From assembly GCF_003234085.1 (NCBI RefSeq), contig NZ_QKSD01000004.1, positions 198,470-262,469 on the forward strand: a DNA stretch of 64,000 nucleotides, read 5' to 3'. The notes beneath the pieces are model-generated. The model saw only the letters and a list, made by a program, of their open reading frames with translations. It searched no databases and had not been told where the DNA came from. The translations under genes and the position numbers were made by a program. Of this stretch, positions 54,523 to 63,262 are shown one piece after another (the stretch's first letter is position 1; each line of letters begins with the position of its first letter). The stretch comes from Curtobacterium sp. MCPF17_052 (lineage in GTDB: Bacteria; Actinomycetota; Actinomycetes; Actinomycetales; Microbacteriaceae).

Positions 54523-55509
54523 ATGCGCGCGGCTCCCAGCACCGACCGTCATCCTCTCACCGTCGACGGGTCCGTCGAGCTGGCGGTCCTCGACCGTTCC
54601 GGCTTCGACGAGAGTCGGCACATCGGGGCCGGAGTGGTCGTGGCTGCCGACGGCACGGTCATCGACGCGGTCGGTGACGCCGTGGCGAGCATCTACCCCC
54701 GCTCGACGATGAAGCCGTTCCAGGCGCTGGCGATCCGCCGTGCCGGAGCGCTCTTCGCGGGGGACGAGCTCGTGATGACGACCGCGAGTCACGCCGGGAC
54801 CCCGTCCCACCAGTCACTGGCGCTGCGCATGCTCGAACGCTTCGACCACCGCGAGGACGACCTCGGGTGCCCACCGGACCTGCCCTTCGACCGGGAGAGC
54901 GCGCGCGGCATGGACGGTCCGCGACGTCTGGCGATGAACTGCTCCGGCAAGCACGCCGGGATGCTCGCTGCCTGCCGCGTGCACGGATGGGACGCGGCGA
55001 CGTACCTCGACATCGACCACCCCCTCCAGCGTGCGGTGCGCAGCACCGTCGAGGACGTGACCGGAGAGGTCGTCGACGTCGTCGGCACCGACGGGTGCGG
55101 CGCGCCGGTGTTCCCGCTCACGCTCACCGGCCTGGCGCGCGGCATCGCGGGCGTGGTGGCCCGCGCGGACGACGACACGGCAGCGCTGACCGACGCGGTG
55201 CTGGCGAACGCGTGGGCGATCGACGGCGTGGGCCGGGCGAACACCGTGACGATCGAGCGGCTCGGCGTCCTGGCCAAGCTCGGTGCCGAGGGCGTGATGG
55301 TGATGGGCGTGCCCCAGGGGCCTGCCGTCGCGGTCAAGGTGCTCGACGGTTCGCTCCGCGCCGGCACGCTGGCGGCACTGACGCTCCTCGTGCGCAACGG
55401 ACTCGTCGACGCCGCGGCCGCGGACGAGGTCCTCGCCACGACCGGCGAACGGGTGCTCGGCGGCGGCGTACCCGTCGGCGCGGTCCGCGTCGGCTCGGGC
55501 CTGCACTGA
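54523..55509 (+). CDS. Asparaginase (asparaginase II / Rhizobium-type family)
   Basis: Predicted L-asparaginase of the thermolabile Rhizobium type, unrelated to the E. coli AnsA/AnsB fold. It is 328 residues. Conserved blocks are YPRSTMKPFQALA, ASHAGTPSHQSLALRML, MNCSGKHAGMLAACR and VVGTDGCGAPVFPL. Asparagine to aspartate and ammonia is the expected reaction. The gene is convergent with, and its 3' part is antisense to, the open frame of the next minus-strand gene. Confidence 0.9.
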   Translation: MRAAPSTDRHPLTVDGSVELAVLDRSGFDESRHIGAGVVVAADGTVIDAVGDAVASIYPRSTMKPFQALAIRRAGALFAGDELVMTTASHAGTPSHQSLALRMLERFDHREDDLGCPPDLPFDRESARGMDGPRRLAMNCSGKHAGMLAACRVHGWDAATYLDIDHPLQRAVRSTVEDVTGEVVDVVGTDGCGAPVFPLTLTGLARGIAGVVARADDDTAALTDAVLANAWAIDGVGRANTVTIERLGVLAKLGAEGVMVMGVPQGPAVAVKVLDGSLRAGTLAALTLLVRNGLVDAAAADEVLATTGERVLGGGVPVGAVRVGSGLH

Positions 55510-56390
55510 ACCGGGATCCGCGCTGAGTCCTCCCCCGGGTCCGGGGCGCGGGGGACGTCGTGACGGTTCGGGATGACGAGCAGCGGCAGCGTCGGGGACA
55601 CCGCGACACCGACGGCTTCCGCCGAACCGTCGGACAGCCGATGCCGGAGACGGCACCCGTACCGCGTGACGTCGACGACGGCGGTCCACCGACGTGGTGA
55701 CGTCGCCGTGCTCGGGACCAGGACGACCGATGCCCGACGGCGGCCGTCCGGGTCCAGGAGCGCAGCCGCTGCGGTCCCCTCGGGCATGCCGCTGCGGACG
55801 ACGCGCCGGCCGAGGACAGCGACGTCAGCGCTGACGCGCAGCGACGCCGATCCGGCGAACGGGTCGACGAGGTCCCGGTCGGCGTGCCGACGGCGGAGCT
55901 GGTCGAGCTGGTCCACCAGGCCGGTGAAGACGGCCCGAGCGAGCGCGCCGGTGCCGCACACGACGATCCCGTCGGTGGGGTCGAGCCGGACGAGCGCACC
56001 GCTGCTCGTGCGACCGACGACGACGAAACCGTCCGTTGCGTCGTCCGGCACTCGACCGTCGTCCAGGTCCGCGTCCCGCGCTGGGCCGGGACTCGCGACG
56101 GCCTCTTCGCGGGCATCGACGGACTCGCCGCGCTCGTCACCGGCACCCGCATCGGCACCGGCATCACCATCGGCACCGGGCGGGACGACGACCACCGGAG
56201 GCTCACCGTCGTGTCCTCGGGACCGCACCGAGAGCCCGACGAGCGTGCACACCGTCGCCGCGCAGCACAGGGCCGGCACGCTGCCGTTCGGCACGACCAG
56301 CGTCCCGGCGAGGATGAGGACCGCCACCGTCACGGCGACGCGACGTGCTGCACGAGGTTCCATGTCCCCCATCACAGCGCTGACACGCAC
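54789..56390 (-). CDS. Membrane protein of the FHA/transglutaminase cluster; 3' end overlaps asparaginase antisense
   Basis: The supported part is 55510-56390: two N-terminal transmembrane helices (about 17-33, 38-54), an acidic Gly/Ala linker (DGDAGADAGAGDERGES), and a soluble domain (about 115-285) with GFVVVGRTSSGALVRLD, GIVVCGTGALARAVFTG and VAVLGRRVVRSG that vaguely recalls FtsK/EccC-like sequences with a lost P-loop. Beyond about residue 295 the frame continues to 54789, but there it only mirrors the asparaginase codons (shared wobble position), so the true C-terminus is unknown. Start among 56390, 56372 and 56363 is also uncertain. Confidence 0.4.
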   Translation of the reverse strand: MRVSAVMGDMEPRAARRVAVTVAVLILAGTLVVPNGSVPALCCAATVCTLVGLSVRSRGHDGEPPVVVVPPGADGDAGADAGAGDERGESVDAREEAVASPGPARDADLDDGRVPDDATDGFVVVGRTSSGALVRLDPTDGIVVCGTGALARAVFTGLVDQLDQLRRRHADRDLVDPFAGSASLRVSADVAVLGRRVVRSGMPEGTAAAALLDPDGRRRASVVLVPSTATSPRRWTAVVDVTRYGCRLRHRLSDGSAEAVGVAVSPTLPLLVIPNRHDVPRAPDPGEDSARIPVQCRPEPTRTAPTGTPPPSTRSPVVARTSSAAAASTSPLRTRSVSAASVPARSEPSSTLTATAGPWGTPITITPSAPSLARTPSRSIVTVFARPTPSIAHAFASTASVSAAVSSSARATTPAMPRARPVSVSGNTGAPHPSVPTTSTTSPVTSSTVLRTARWRGWSMSRYVAASHPCTRQAASIPACLPEQFIARRRGPSMPRALSRSKGRSGGHPRSSSRWSKRSSMRSASDWWDGVPA

Positions 56391-56465
56391 CCGCCGCGGG
56401 TCCCCGACCAGGACTGTGGAGAACCGGGGGGCGAACGCGTCACTGTGGACAGGCGGCCGCGGACG

Positions 56466-58355
56466 TCACTGCAGCAGGAAGAACTGCTCCCCCACGTCCA
56501 CGCGAGCACCGCGCTCGACCCGGTACCGGCGCCCCGGCTCGCAGCGGCGGATCGACCCGTCGATGTGCCGGACCACCGTGCCGTTGCCCGAGTAGCGGTC
56601 GGACACCCAGAGGTCGTCGCCGTCGCGCCCGAGTTCCAGGTGGGTCTTCGACACGGACTTGCCGGGGTCGCGGATGGTCAGCAGGTCGTCGAACCGTTCA
56701 CCGGCCTCCGGGCGCGGCAGCCGCCCGAGGAGCGCCGACCCGTGGACGCCGAGCCGCTCACCGGTGCTGAAGTGCAGCAGGAACGGGGCGTGTTCGGCGG
56801 TACGGGACACGATGCGCGTCTCTTCGACGTCCTCGTCCTCGTCCGCGTCGAACGCCGGGCCGTCCGGCCTTCCGCCGTCCGGCGCTCCGTCGACGGGCGT
56901 TCCGCCGTCCGCAGCCTCGTCCAGGAGTCCGACAGGGGGCAGGGGTGCAGCAACCGGCGGCTGCCGGGGTGCGACGGGCGGGAGTGGCGCCGCGGAGGCG
57001 ACGGGGGCCTCTTGGTCGACCGTGACGTCGCCGCTGTCGCTGTCGCTGTGCGCCGGACCGGGGTCCGGCGCGTCGTCGAGAACACCAGCGTCGTCGACGA
57101 CGGGCTGGCCAGCCGCGGTCTCGACCGGGTCGTGCTGATCCGCAGCAGGTCCGTCCGCGACGGACTCGTCGGGAACGGGCTCGTCGGCAACTGGCCCGCC
57201 GACCACGGGCTCGTCGGCGACGGGCTCATCGGTGACGGCCTCGTCGACGACGGGCTCATCGGCGACGGCCTCGTCGACGACGGGCTCGTGGGTGCCGGGG
57301 TCACCCGCACCGTCGCGGTCCTCGGTCAGCTCGTGCGCGTCGGAGACGGCGCTGCGGAGTGCGTCCTCGTCAGCGGCCCAGTCCGGCCGGGTGAGCGGCA
57401 GGGGCATCACGGGACCGGTGAACGCCGCGGTGACGGCGGGTCGGACGGATCCGCACTCCTCGCAGAAGATGTCGTCGGGCTCGAGAGCGTGCCCGCACAC
57501 GTGGCAGGTCGCACTCTGGCTCCCCGGTGCCACGAGCGGAGCGGGGCGGGGCGCGCGCCGCTCGAGGACCGGCTGGAACGCCGCGGTGTCACCGGGCCGG
57601 GGAGCGTCGTCGGACTCGCCGGCACCCGATCCGTCGGCGTCGTCCGAGGACGTCGGCGTGGCCGTGACCGCAGCCGAGGGGGCACGACCGATCCACCAGG
57701 ACGGTCCGGCCGGCGGAGCGGCCGGGGTCGTCTGCGGTTCCCAGACCGGGACGTCAGCGGAGGGACCGGCCGAGTCGGCGGCGTCCGGTTCGAGGGGGGC
57801 CCAGGCGGCGGTGCGCTGGACCTCCGGGTCGTCCTGCGGGGCGACGGCCTCGGAGGGGAAGGCGTCGGGATCGAGTGTCGGCTCCGTGGGCGTCTCTGCA
57901 CCGGCGGGGCGTCCGGTCCAGTCGCCGAGACCGGTGCCGGCGCCGTGCACGTGGCTGGGGGCACCGCGCGGCGTCAGGTCCGGGCGCGGAGTGACCGAGC
58001 CGGACGACGACCCCGCGTCGGGGGCGTCACCGGCACCAGCACCAGCACCAGCACCGGCACCGGCACCGGCACCAGCCGAGCCGGTCGCTGCCGGGGCGGG
58101 TCGCGCACGATCGGCGCCGGTCAGCCAGGCGCGGGTCGCGGGGTCGAGCGTCGACTCCGGGAGCCAGGTGTCGTCGCTCGTCTCGGGCGGGCGGCCGTGC
58201 GCGTCGGGTTGCTGCAGCGGTGGCGGGGTGGCGCGGTCGGCGGCTTCGACGGGTGCAGTGCGGCGAGCTGCCGAGGTCGTGACGGCTCGTCCGCACTCAC
58301 CGCAGAAGATCGCTCCGTCGGGGAGCGCCGATCCGCAGTGTTCGCATCTGATCAC
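56466..58355 (-). CDS. FHA-domain protein with two zinc ribbons
   Basis: A 629-residue protein. An N-terminal double-CxxC ribbon (CEHCGSALPDGAIFCGECG, 4-22) and a second one mid-protein (CHVCGHALEPDDIFCEECG) flank long disordered stretches: an Ala-Gly run (about 95-108) and Val-Asp-Glu-Pro repeats (about 355-410). The C-terminal FHA domain (about 540-629) has LLGRLPRPE, SVSKTHLEL and DRYSGNGTVV, the phosphothreonine-binding residues. Probably a phospho-dependent scaffold on the moxR/DUF58/transglutaminase complex. The GTG at 58355 has AGAGG. Confidence 0.88.
   Translation of the reverse strand: MIRCEHCGSALPDGAIFCGECGRAVTTSAARRTAPVEAADRATPPPLQQPDAHGRPPETSDDTWLPESTLDPATRAWLTGADRARPAPAATGSAGAGAGAGAGAGAGAGDAPDAGSSSGSVTPRPDLTPRGAPSHVHGAGTGLGDWTGRPAGAETPTEPTLDPDAFPSEAVAPQDDPEVQRTAAWAPLEPDAADSAGPSADVPVWEPQTTPAAPPAGPSWWIGRAPSAAVTATPTSSDDADGSGAGESDDAPRPGDTAAFQPVLERRAPRPAPLVAPGSQSATCHVCGHALEPDDIFCEECGSVRPAVTAAFTGPVMPLPLTRPDWAADEDALRSAVSDAHELTEDRDGAGDPGTHEPVVDEAVADEPVVDEAVTDEPVADEPVVGGPVADEPVPDESVADGPAADQHDPVETAAGQPVVDDAGVLDDAPDPGPAHSDSDSGDVTVDQEAPVASAAPLPPVAPRQPPVAAPLPPVGLLDEAADGGTPVDGAPDGGRPDGPAFDADEDEDVEETRIVSRTAEHAPFLLHFSTGERLGVHGSALLGRLPRPEAGERFDDLLTIRDPGKSVSKTHLELGRDGDDLWVSDRYSGNGTVVRHIDGSIRRCEPGRRYRVERGARVDVGEQFFLLQ
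57120..57295. repeat. Imperfect tandem repeats encoding Val-Asp-Glu-Pro units in the FHA protein
   Basis: About eight imperfect 15- to 30-bp units, built on a core such as GACGACGGGCTCGTCGGC, encode variations of VVDEAVADEP. The stretch is acidic and predicted to be disordered. Confidence 0.7.
58029..58076. repeat. Eight hexanucleotide repeats in the FHA protein gene
   Basis: Eight ACCRGC hexamers in a row (plus strand), encoding an Ala-Gly dipeptide run between the first zinc ribbon and the disordered linker. Confidence 0.85.
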
Positions 58356-58471
58356 AGGGTGCCTCTGTCCTCGTCCGGCCGTCCGCGAGGTGCCTCCGGC
58401 CTCGGGACATCGTAGTCACCGCCGATCGGAGCACTCTCCGACCGCTCCCGACGGCGACGTGGCACGGCCGC

Positions 58472-60823
58472 TCACCGCCGGAGCGACCGCAGCGACGTCG
58501 CCGCGCGGAACCGGGCGCGCCGGTCACGCCCGGCGCGCAGCGCGGCGATCGCCCCGTCCGCCGCCGCCCAGGTCCGGTCGGCGACGGCGTCGTCGACGTC
58601 GCTCGGCCCGAAGACGGCCGCATCGGCGTCGGCGGCGATCCCCGCGCCGGCCTCCCCGGGTGCAGCTGCACCGACCTCGCGGCGGGTCGCCGACGGGGCG
58701 ACGTCGTGTCCGCCGTCGAGCAGGGCGTCCCGGTACTCGTCCCAGGCACCGACCACGCGCGCCCGGGGATCCGGTGCTCGTCTCCGCCGTCGACGACGGA
58801 GACGCTTGGCCAGCACGACGGTGGCGATCGGCAGCAGCACGAGTGCGAGGAGCCCGAGGACCCCGAGCGCCCACGGCAGCACGGCGAGCAGGATCTGCAA
58901 CCACACCGGCTGCGTCGGCGGGGTGTCACGGTCCGCCTGCGGTGGTGTCTGCTCGTCCTGGTCGAGCTGCTGGGCCGGCGGCGGCGGGACGACGGTCTCC
59001 GGCCGTGTCACGGGCTGCGGCGTCTGGTCGGACTGGTCCGGGATCTCGCGGACCGCCGGGTTCGGGTCGAGCATGACCCATCCCCACTGCGCCGTGTCCA
59101 CCTCGATGCGTGCGGTGACGTCCGAACCGCGGAAGGTGGTCCGGCCGGTGGTCGCCTCGCTGGTCGTGTCCCGCGCACCGGAGTCGCCACCGGGCGCGAA
59201 CCCGAGGACGACCCGCGCGGGGAAACCGATCTCCTGGGCCATCAGAGCAGCGGCGACGGCGTACTGCTCCTGGTCCCCCACCATCGGCACCGCGGTGAGG
59301 AGTTCCGTGATCCGGTCGGCGCCGTGTCCGCTCCGGCTCGGACGGTCGTCGCCGACGCCGTGACTGACGTAGCCGTTGCGGTGCAGGGCCTGCAGGGCCG
59401 CGAGCAACTGTGCCCCGTCGCTCGTGTCCGCGTCGCTGTCGGTGCCCACGGCGTCCTGCACCGCAGCGGGGACGTCACGCGGAGTCGGGACGACCGCATC
59501 ACCCGGTCGTGCGTCGCGGAGTTCGTCCTCGGTCGGCTGCTCGGGGAGCACAGCCGACAGCGTGTACCGGGTCCGGTCGCTCACGCCGTCGACGACCGCC
59601 GCGGTGCCGGTGGAGCGGTTGTAGAAGAAGGCGGTCCGCTCGCGATCGGCGTCCGGGCCGCGGAACGACACCGACGTCAGTTCTCCGACCGTCGGCAGCC
59701 AGACGCCCCGGTACCCGTCCACGGTCACCGCGACCCGGACGGCGGTCCCCCGGACGTCGCGTGTGTCCACCGTGGTCGGGACGCGCTCGAACGAGCCGGA
59801 TGCCGCGTCGCCGTCCGGCCCGCCGACGCGGTAGACGACGCCGTCGTAGCTGTCGAGGGTGGCGATCCGCACGAACCCGCCGGCGGGCAGTCCGGTGACC
59901 GTGAGCTGCGGCTGGTCGGCCCGACCGCGTTCCTCGTAGGCGCGGAACCCGCTCAGCGGGCTGACCTGGTCACGCGGGTCGAAGGGCTTGACGACGCCGC
60001 TCCGCGCGACCGTGCGGGTGCCGGCAGGCGGTGCCACGAAGCCGAGTCCGGTCGCGACGACCGCCGCCGCGGCGATCGTGGCCGTGCCGACCAGCGCCGG
60101 CCGGACGACGGCACGGGCGATCGGGATGCGGGTACCGGTGGTCGCCGCGACGGTCGCCGCACGGCGGAGGTGCCGGACGGTCAACGCCCACACGAGCGCG
60201 ATCCCCGTCAGCAGGACCCCGAGCCAGACGGACGTCTCGAGCCGGGTCGGACCGAAGACCGTGCCGGTCACGAAGAGCGCCAGTGCGGGCAGGCTGGCCA
60301 GTTCCGGACGGGAGGCACGGGTCGCGATGCTCACGCCGACGACCGTCACGAGGAGCACGGACACGAAGTACGGCACGAGGAGCGCCTCGTAGGACCCGAC
60401 CGGCAGGCTGATCGTCAGGAGCTGCCGCCACCCGAGGGCGACGCCGCTGAACAGGTCGACCAGCCCGGGCACCGTCGGGAGCGGGCCGTCCGCCCCACCG
60501 GGTACGGCCGCGGGCACCCCCGTCGCCGCGAACCCGACGACGGTCGCGATCGACACGACCGCGGCCGGGAGGCGCATCCCGGCCCCCAGGAGCGCCACCA
60601 CCGAACCGACCACCACCGCGGTGGCCCCCGCGGACACCATGGCGGCGTCACGGTGGATCGGCCACCACGCCGCACTCGCGAGTGCCACGAGGAGCCAGAC
60701 GGCCAGGGTGCCCGCGACGAGACGCAGCGGTGCCACACGACGACGACGGGCTGCGCGCGCGCCGGAACGAGGACCGGAGCGGGCCACGGGAGGACGCGGG
60801 GACCGGCGCTCGTCGGCCGTCAC
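58472..60823 (-). CDS. TgpA-type transglutaminase-fold membrane protein, catalytic residues lost
   Basis: A 783-residue membrane protein: about six N-terminal transmembrane helices (35-265), a transglutaminase-like domain (about 480-590), a Pro/Gln-rich linker and one C-terminal helix (about 645-670). The fold is clear from LMAQEIGFPARVVLGFAP and WGWVMLDPNP, but the usual GDCEHF reads GDQEQY (Cys to Gln518) and the catalytic His position reads DVTARIEV (Thr570). It should not have transglutaminase or protease activity. Its ATG at 60823 overlaps DUF58 by 4 bp. Confidence 0.88.
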   Translation of the reverse strand: MTADERRSPRPPVARSGPRSGARAARRRRVAPLRLVAGTLAVWLLVALASAAWWPIHRDAAMVSAGATAVVVGSVVALLGAGMRLPAAVVSIATVVGFAATGVPAAVPGGADGPLPTVPGLVDLFSGVALGWRQLLTISLPVGSYEALLVPYFVSVLLVTVVGVSIATRASRPELASLPALALFVTGTVFGPTRLETSVWLGVLLTGIALVWALTVRHLRRAATVAATTGTRIPIARAVVRPALVGTATIAAAAVVATGLGFVAPPAGTRTVARSGVVKPFDPRDQVSPLSGFRAYEERGRADQPQLTVTGLPAGGFVRIATLDSYDGVVYRVGGPDGDAASGSFERVPTTVDTRDVRGTAVRVAVTVDGYRGVWLPTVGELTSVSFRGPDADRERTAFFYNRSTGTAAVVDGVSDRTRYTLSAVLPEQPTEDELRDARPGDAVVPTPRDVPAAVQDAVGTDSDADTSDGAQLLAALQALHRNGYVSHGVGDDRPSRSGHGADRITELLTAVPMVGDQEQYAVAAALMAQEIGFPARVVLGFAPGGDSGARDTTSEATTGRTTFRGSDVTARIEVDTAQWGWVMLDPNPAVREIPDQSDQTPQPVTRPETVVPPPPAQQLDQDEQTPPQADRDTPPTQPVWLQILLAVLPWALGVLGLLALVLLPIATVVLAKRLRRRRRRRAPDPRARVVGAWDEYRDALLDGGHDVAPSATRREVGAAAPGEAGAGIAADADAAVFGPSDVDDAVADRTWAAADGAIAALRAGRDRRARFRAATSLRSLRR

Positions 60824-62229
60824 ACGGAGACCGATCGCTGCAGTGCGTGGCGGAGGTCCTCGAGGTACCCCACCGTCATGATCGTCAGGCCACCGACGCG
60901 CACCGACCGGGGCACGGCCTCCGGCTCGCAGACCACGGCGACGACCTCGACCCCGACCGGGAACCGGGTCGCCGCGAGGCGGAGGGCCGGCACGCCGACG
61001 GTCGACCCGACGACCAGGAACGCGACCGAGATCCCGGGGGTGTCGCGCCCGACGATGCGCGCGACCTCGGCGATCGGCAGGCAGGCGTCCGCCAGCCCGA
61101 CCCGGGCGAACGCGTCGAGCAACCGGGTCGGTGTGACGGTCGGCATCGGGTGCACGGCACGGACGGCGCGCTTGGCGAACTCCGGGGTCCGTTCCGAGAC
61201 CGCCACCGTGACCTCACGGCCGTCCCGGACGGCTCGGGTGCCGAGCGACGCGGCCACGCTGACCGCGAGCTCGAACTCGTCGTCGTCGGCGAACTCGGCG
61301 CGGGCGACGCCGAGCGCGACGACCAGGTGCGAGCGTCGGGTGTCCTCGAACTGTCGCACCATGAACGCGCCGGTCTTCGCCGTCGACTTCCAGTGGATCG
61401 TCCGCGGGTCGTCGCCCGGCATGTACTCGCGGATCGCGTGGAACGCGATGTCCGCGGGTGAGAGGTCGGTGGTCGCCTGCCCCTCGAGGTCGCGGACCAG
61501 CCCGGTGCTCGTCGACGGGATCGCGATCGTCCGCGGGTGCACGATGACCTGCTCACGCGTGGTCCACACGACCTCCCGGCGGACCAGGCCGACCGGGTCC
61601 GCACGGACACCCGTCACCGGTCCCACGTCGAGGACCCCTCGGCGGACGGTCGGGACCGCGACGTGCTGCTCGAAGGTGCCTCGCGGCGGTACCGCGGGGA
61701 TCGTGACGTCGACGAGTCCGACCCCGACCGGCACCTCGACCGTCGTCGGGACGGTCGGCAGGCGCGTGGGGTTCTCGGCGGTGATCGTCACCCCGGCGTC
61801 GGCCCCGACGACCACGCGGTGCTGCGGTGGGGTCATCCGGATGAGCAGCCGGGACCGGCCGAGGAGCGCGATCGCCGCCACCACCACCAGGACCGCCCCC
61901 GCCCACCCGACGACCACGACCTCGCGGAGCCCGGAGCGGTACCCCGCGACGAACGCGACGATCGTCAGGACGACCGCGGTCCATCCGAGGCCCGTCACGA
62001 CGGAGGCGACGTCGTCCCGGACACGGATGACGAGCCTCCCGGCCGTACGCCACGCGCGGACCACACCGACCACGGCGTCAGCGGCGACGTCCTCGCGGTC
62101 ACCGACGAGACGGGTCCGGACGTTGGTGGGTCCGGCGACCGTCCGGGTGCCCTCCTGGGTGGCCGCCCGACGCGACCGTGTCGCCAGGGGCCGCCGGGAC
62201 CGCGTCCCGGCGGGACGGTGGTCCGTCAT
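60820..62229 (-). CDS. DUF58-family membrane protein
   Basis: A 469-residue protein with two central transmembrane helices (about 80-125), a beta-rich region and the DUF58 signature YMPGDDPRTIHWKSTA (about 285-300) leading into a VWA-like domain. DUF58 proteins are regular partners of MoxR ATPases. ATG at 62229 overlaps the moxR stop by 4 bp. Confidence 0.93.
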   Translation of the reverse strand: MTDHRPAGTRSRRPLATRSRRAATQEGTRTVAGPTNVRTRLVGDREDVAADAVVGVVRAWRTAGRLVIRVRDDVASVVTGLGWTAVVLTIVAFVAGYRSGLREVVVVGWAGAVLVVVAAIALLGRSRLLIRMTPPQHRVVVGADAGVTITAENPTRLPTVPTTVEVPVGVGLVDVTIPAVPPRGTFEQHVAVPTVRRGVLDVGPVTGVRADPVGLVRREVVWTTREQVIVHPRTIAIPSTSTGLVRDLEGQATTDLSPADIAFHAIREYMPGDDPRTIHWKSTAKTGAFMVRQFEDTRRSHLVVALGVARAEFADDDEFELAVSVAASLGTRAVRDGREVTVAVSERTPEFAKRAVRAVHPMPTVTPTRLLDAFARVGLADACLPIAEVARIVGRDTPGISVAFLVVGSTVGVPALRLAATRFPVGVEVVAVVCEPEAVPRSVRVGGLTIMTVGYLEDLRHALQRSVSV

Positions 62230-63197
62230 CGCGGGACCCGGTCGGCCGGTGGTGGCGTGTCGACGAGCAGCTGCGCGACGACGCTCGAGGCACTGACGCC
62301 GTCGAACTCGGCCTCCGGATCGAGCACCATGCGGTGCGCGAGGACCGGCTCGGCGAGTGCCTTCACGTCGTCGGGCGTGACGTAGTGCCGACCGTTGACG
62401 GCGGCGAGGACGCGGCTCGCGCGCATCAGGCCCATCGCTCCGCGCACACTGACGCCGAGTCGGACCTCGGGCGCGGCCCGGGTGCCGTCCACCAGGCGCG
62501 CGACGTAGTCGGCGATCACCGGGTCGACGTGCACGGTGCGGGCGAGAGCGGCCATCTCGGTGACGGTCGCCGCGGGCACCACGCTCGCGACGGGGACCGC
62601 CGCGGATGGCGCCGCGGACGTCTCGAGGATCCGGACAGTCGCCGCGTGGTCCGGGTAACCGATCGACGTCTTCATGAGGAACCGGTCGAGCTGCGCCTCC
62701 GGCAGGCGGTAGGTGCCGGCCTGCTCGATCGGGTTCTGGGTGGCGACGACCATGAACGGCTGCGCCAGCCGGTGGGTGACGCCGTCCACGGTGACAGCGG
62801 ACTCCTCCATCGCCTCGAGCAACGCCGACTGGGTCTTCGGGCTCGCGCGGTTGATCTCATCGGCCAGGACGATGTTCGCGAACACCGGGCCACGGTGGAA
62901 CTCGAACGCCTGCGCACGCTGGTCGTACACGCTGATGCCGCTGATGTCGCCGGGCAGCAGGTCCGGGGTGAACTGGACACGGTTCGTCGACCCCTGCACG
63001 CTCTGGGCGAGGGCGCGCGCCAGGCTGGTCTTGCCGGTCCCCGGGACGTCCTCGAGGAGCAGGTGCCCCTCGCTGAGCATCGCGGTGACGGCGAGGCGGA
63101 TCACGAACGTCTTCCCGAGGAGCACCTGCTCGACGTTGGTCACGATGCGGCCGGCGACGTCGGCGAACCAGGTGGCCTGCTCCGGGGTCATGCTCAT
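62226..63197 (-). CDS. MoxR-family AAA+ ATPase
   Basis: A 323-residue AAA+ chaperone. Walker A VPGTGKTS at 51-58, Walker B VLADEINRA, sensor MVVATQNPIEQAGTYRLPEAQLDRF, and the lid region KALAEPVLAHR. MoxR proteins remodel or insert cofactors into VWA/DUF58 partners. I chose the ATG of MSMTPEQ at 63197 (GAAGGA upstream). Confidence 0.94.
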   Translation of the reverse strand: MSMTPEQATWFADVAGRIVTNVEQVLLGKTFVIRLAVTAMLSEGHLLLEDVPGTGKTSLARALAQSVQGSTNRVQFTPDLLPGDISGISVYDQRAQAFEFHRGPVFANIVLADEINRASPKTQSALLEAMEESAVTVDGVTHRLAQPFMVVATQNPIEQAGTYRLPEAQLDRFLMKTSIGYPDHAATVRILETSAAPSAAVPVASVVPAATVTEMAALARTVHVDPVIADYVARLVDGTRAAPEVRLGVSVRGAMGLMRASRVLAAVNGRHYVTPDDVKALAEPVLAHRMVLDPEAEFDGVSASSVVAQLLVDTPPPADRVPR

Positions 63198-63262
63198 GCG
63201 GGTGTCGTTCCTTCGGTGGTGGGGACGGCGTCGGCGGTGCTGGCGGTCACGATGTCGGCTCG

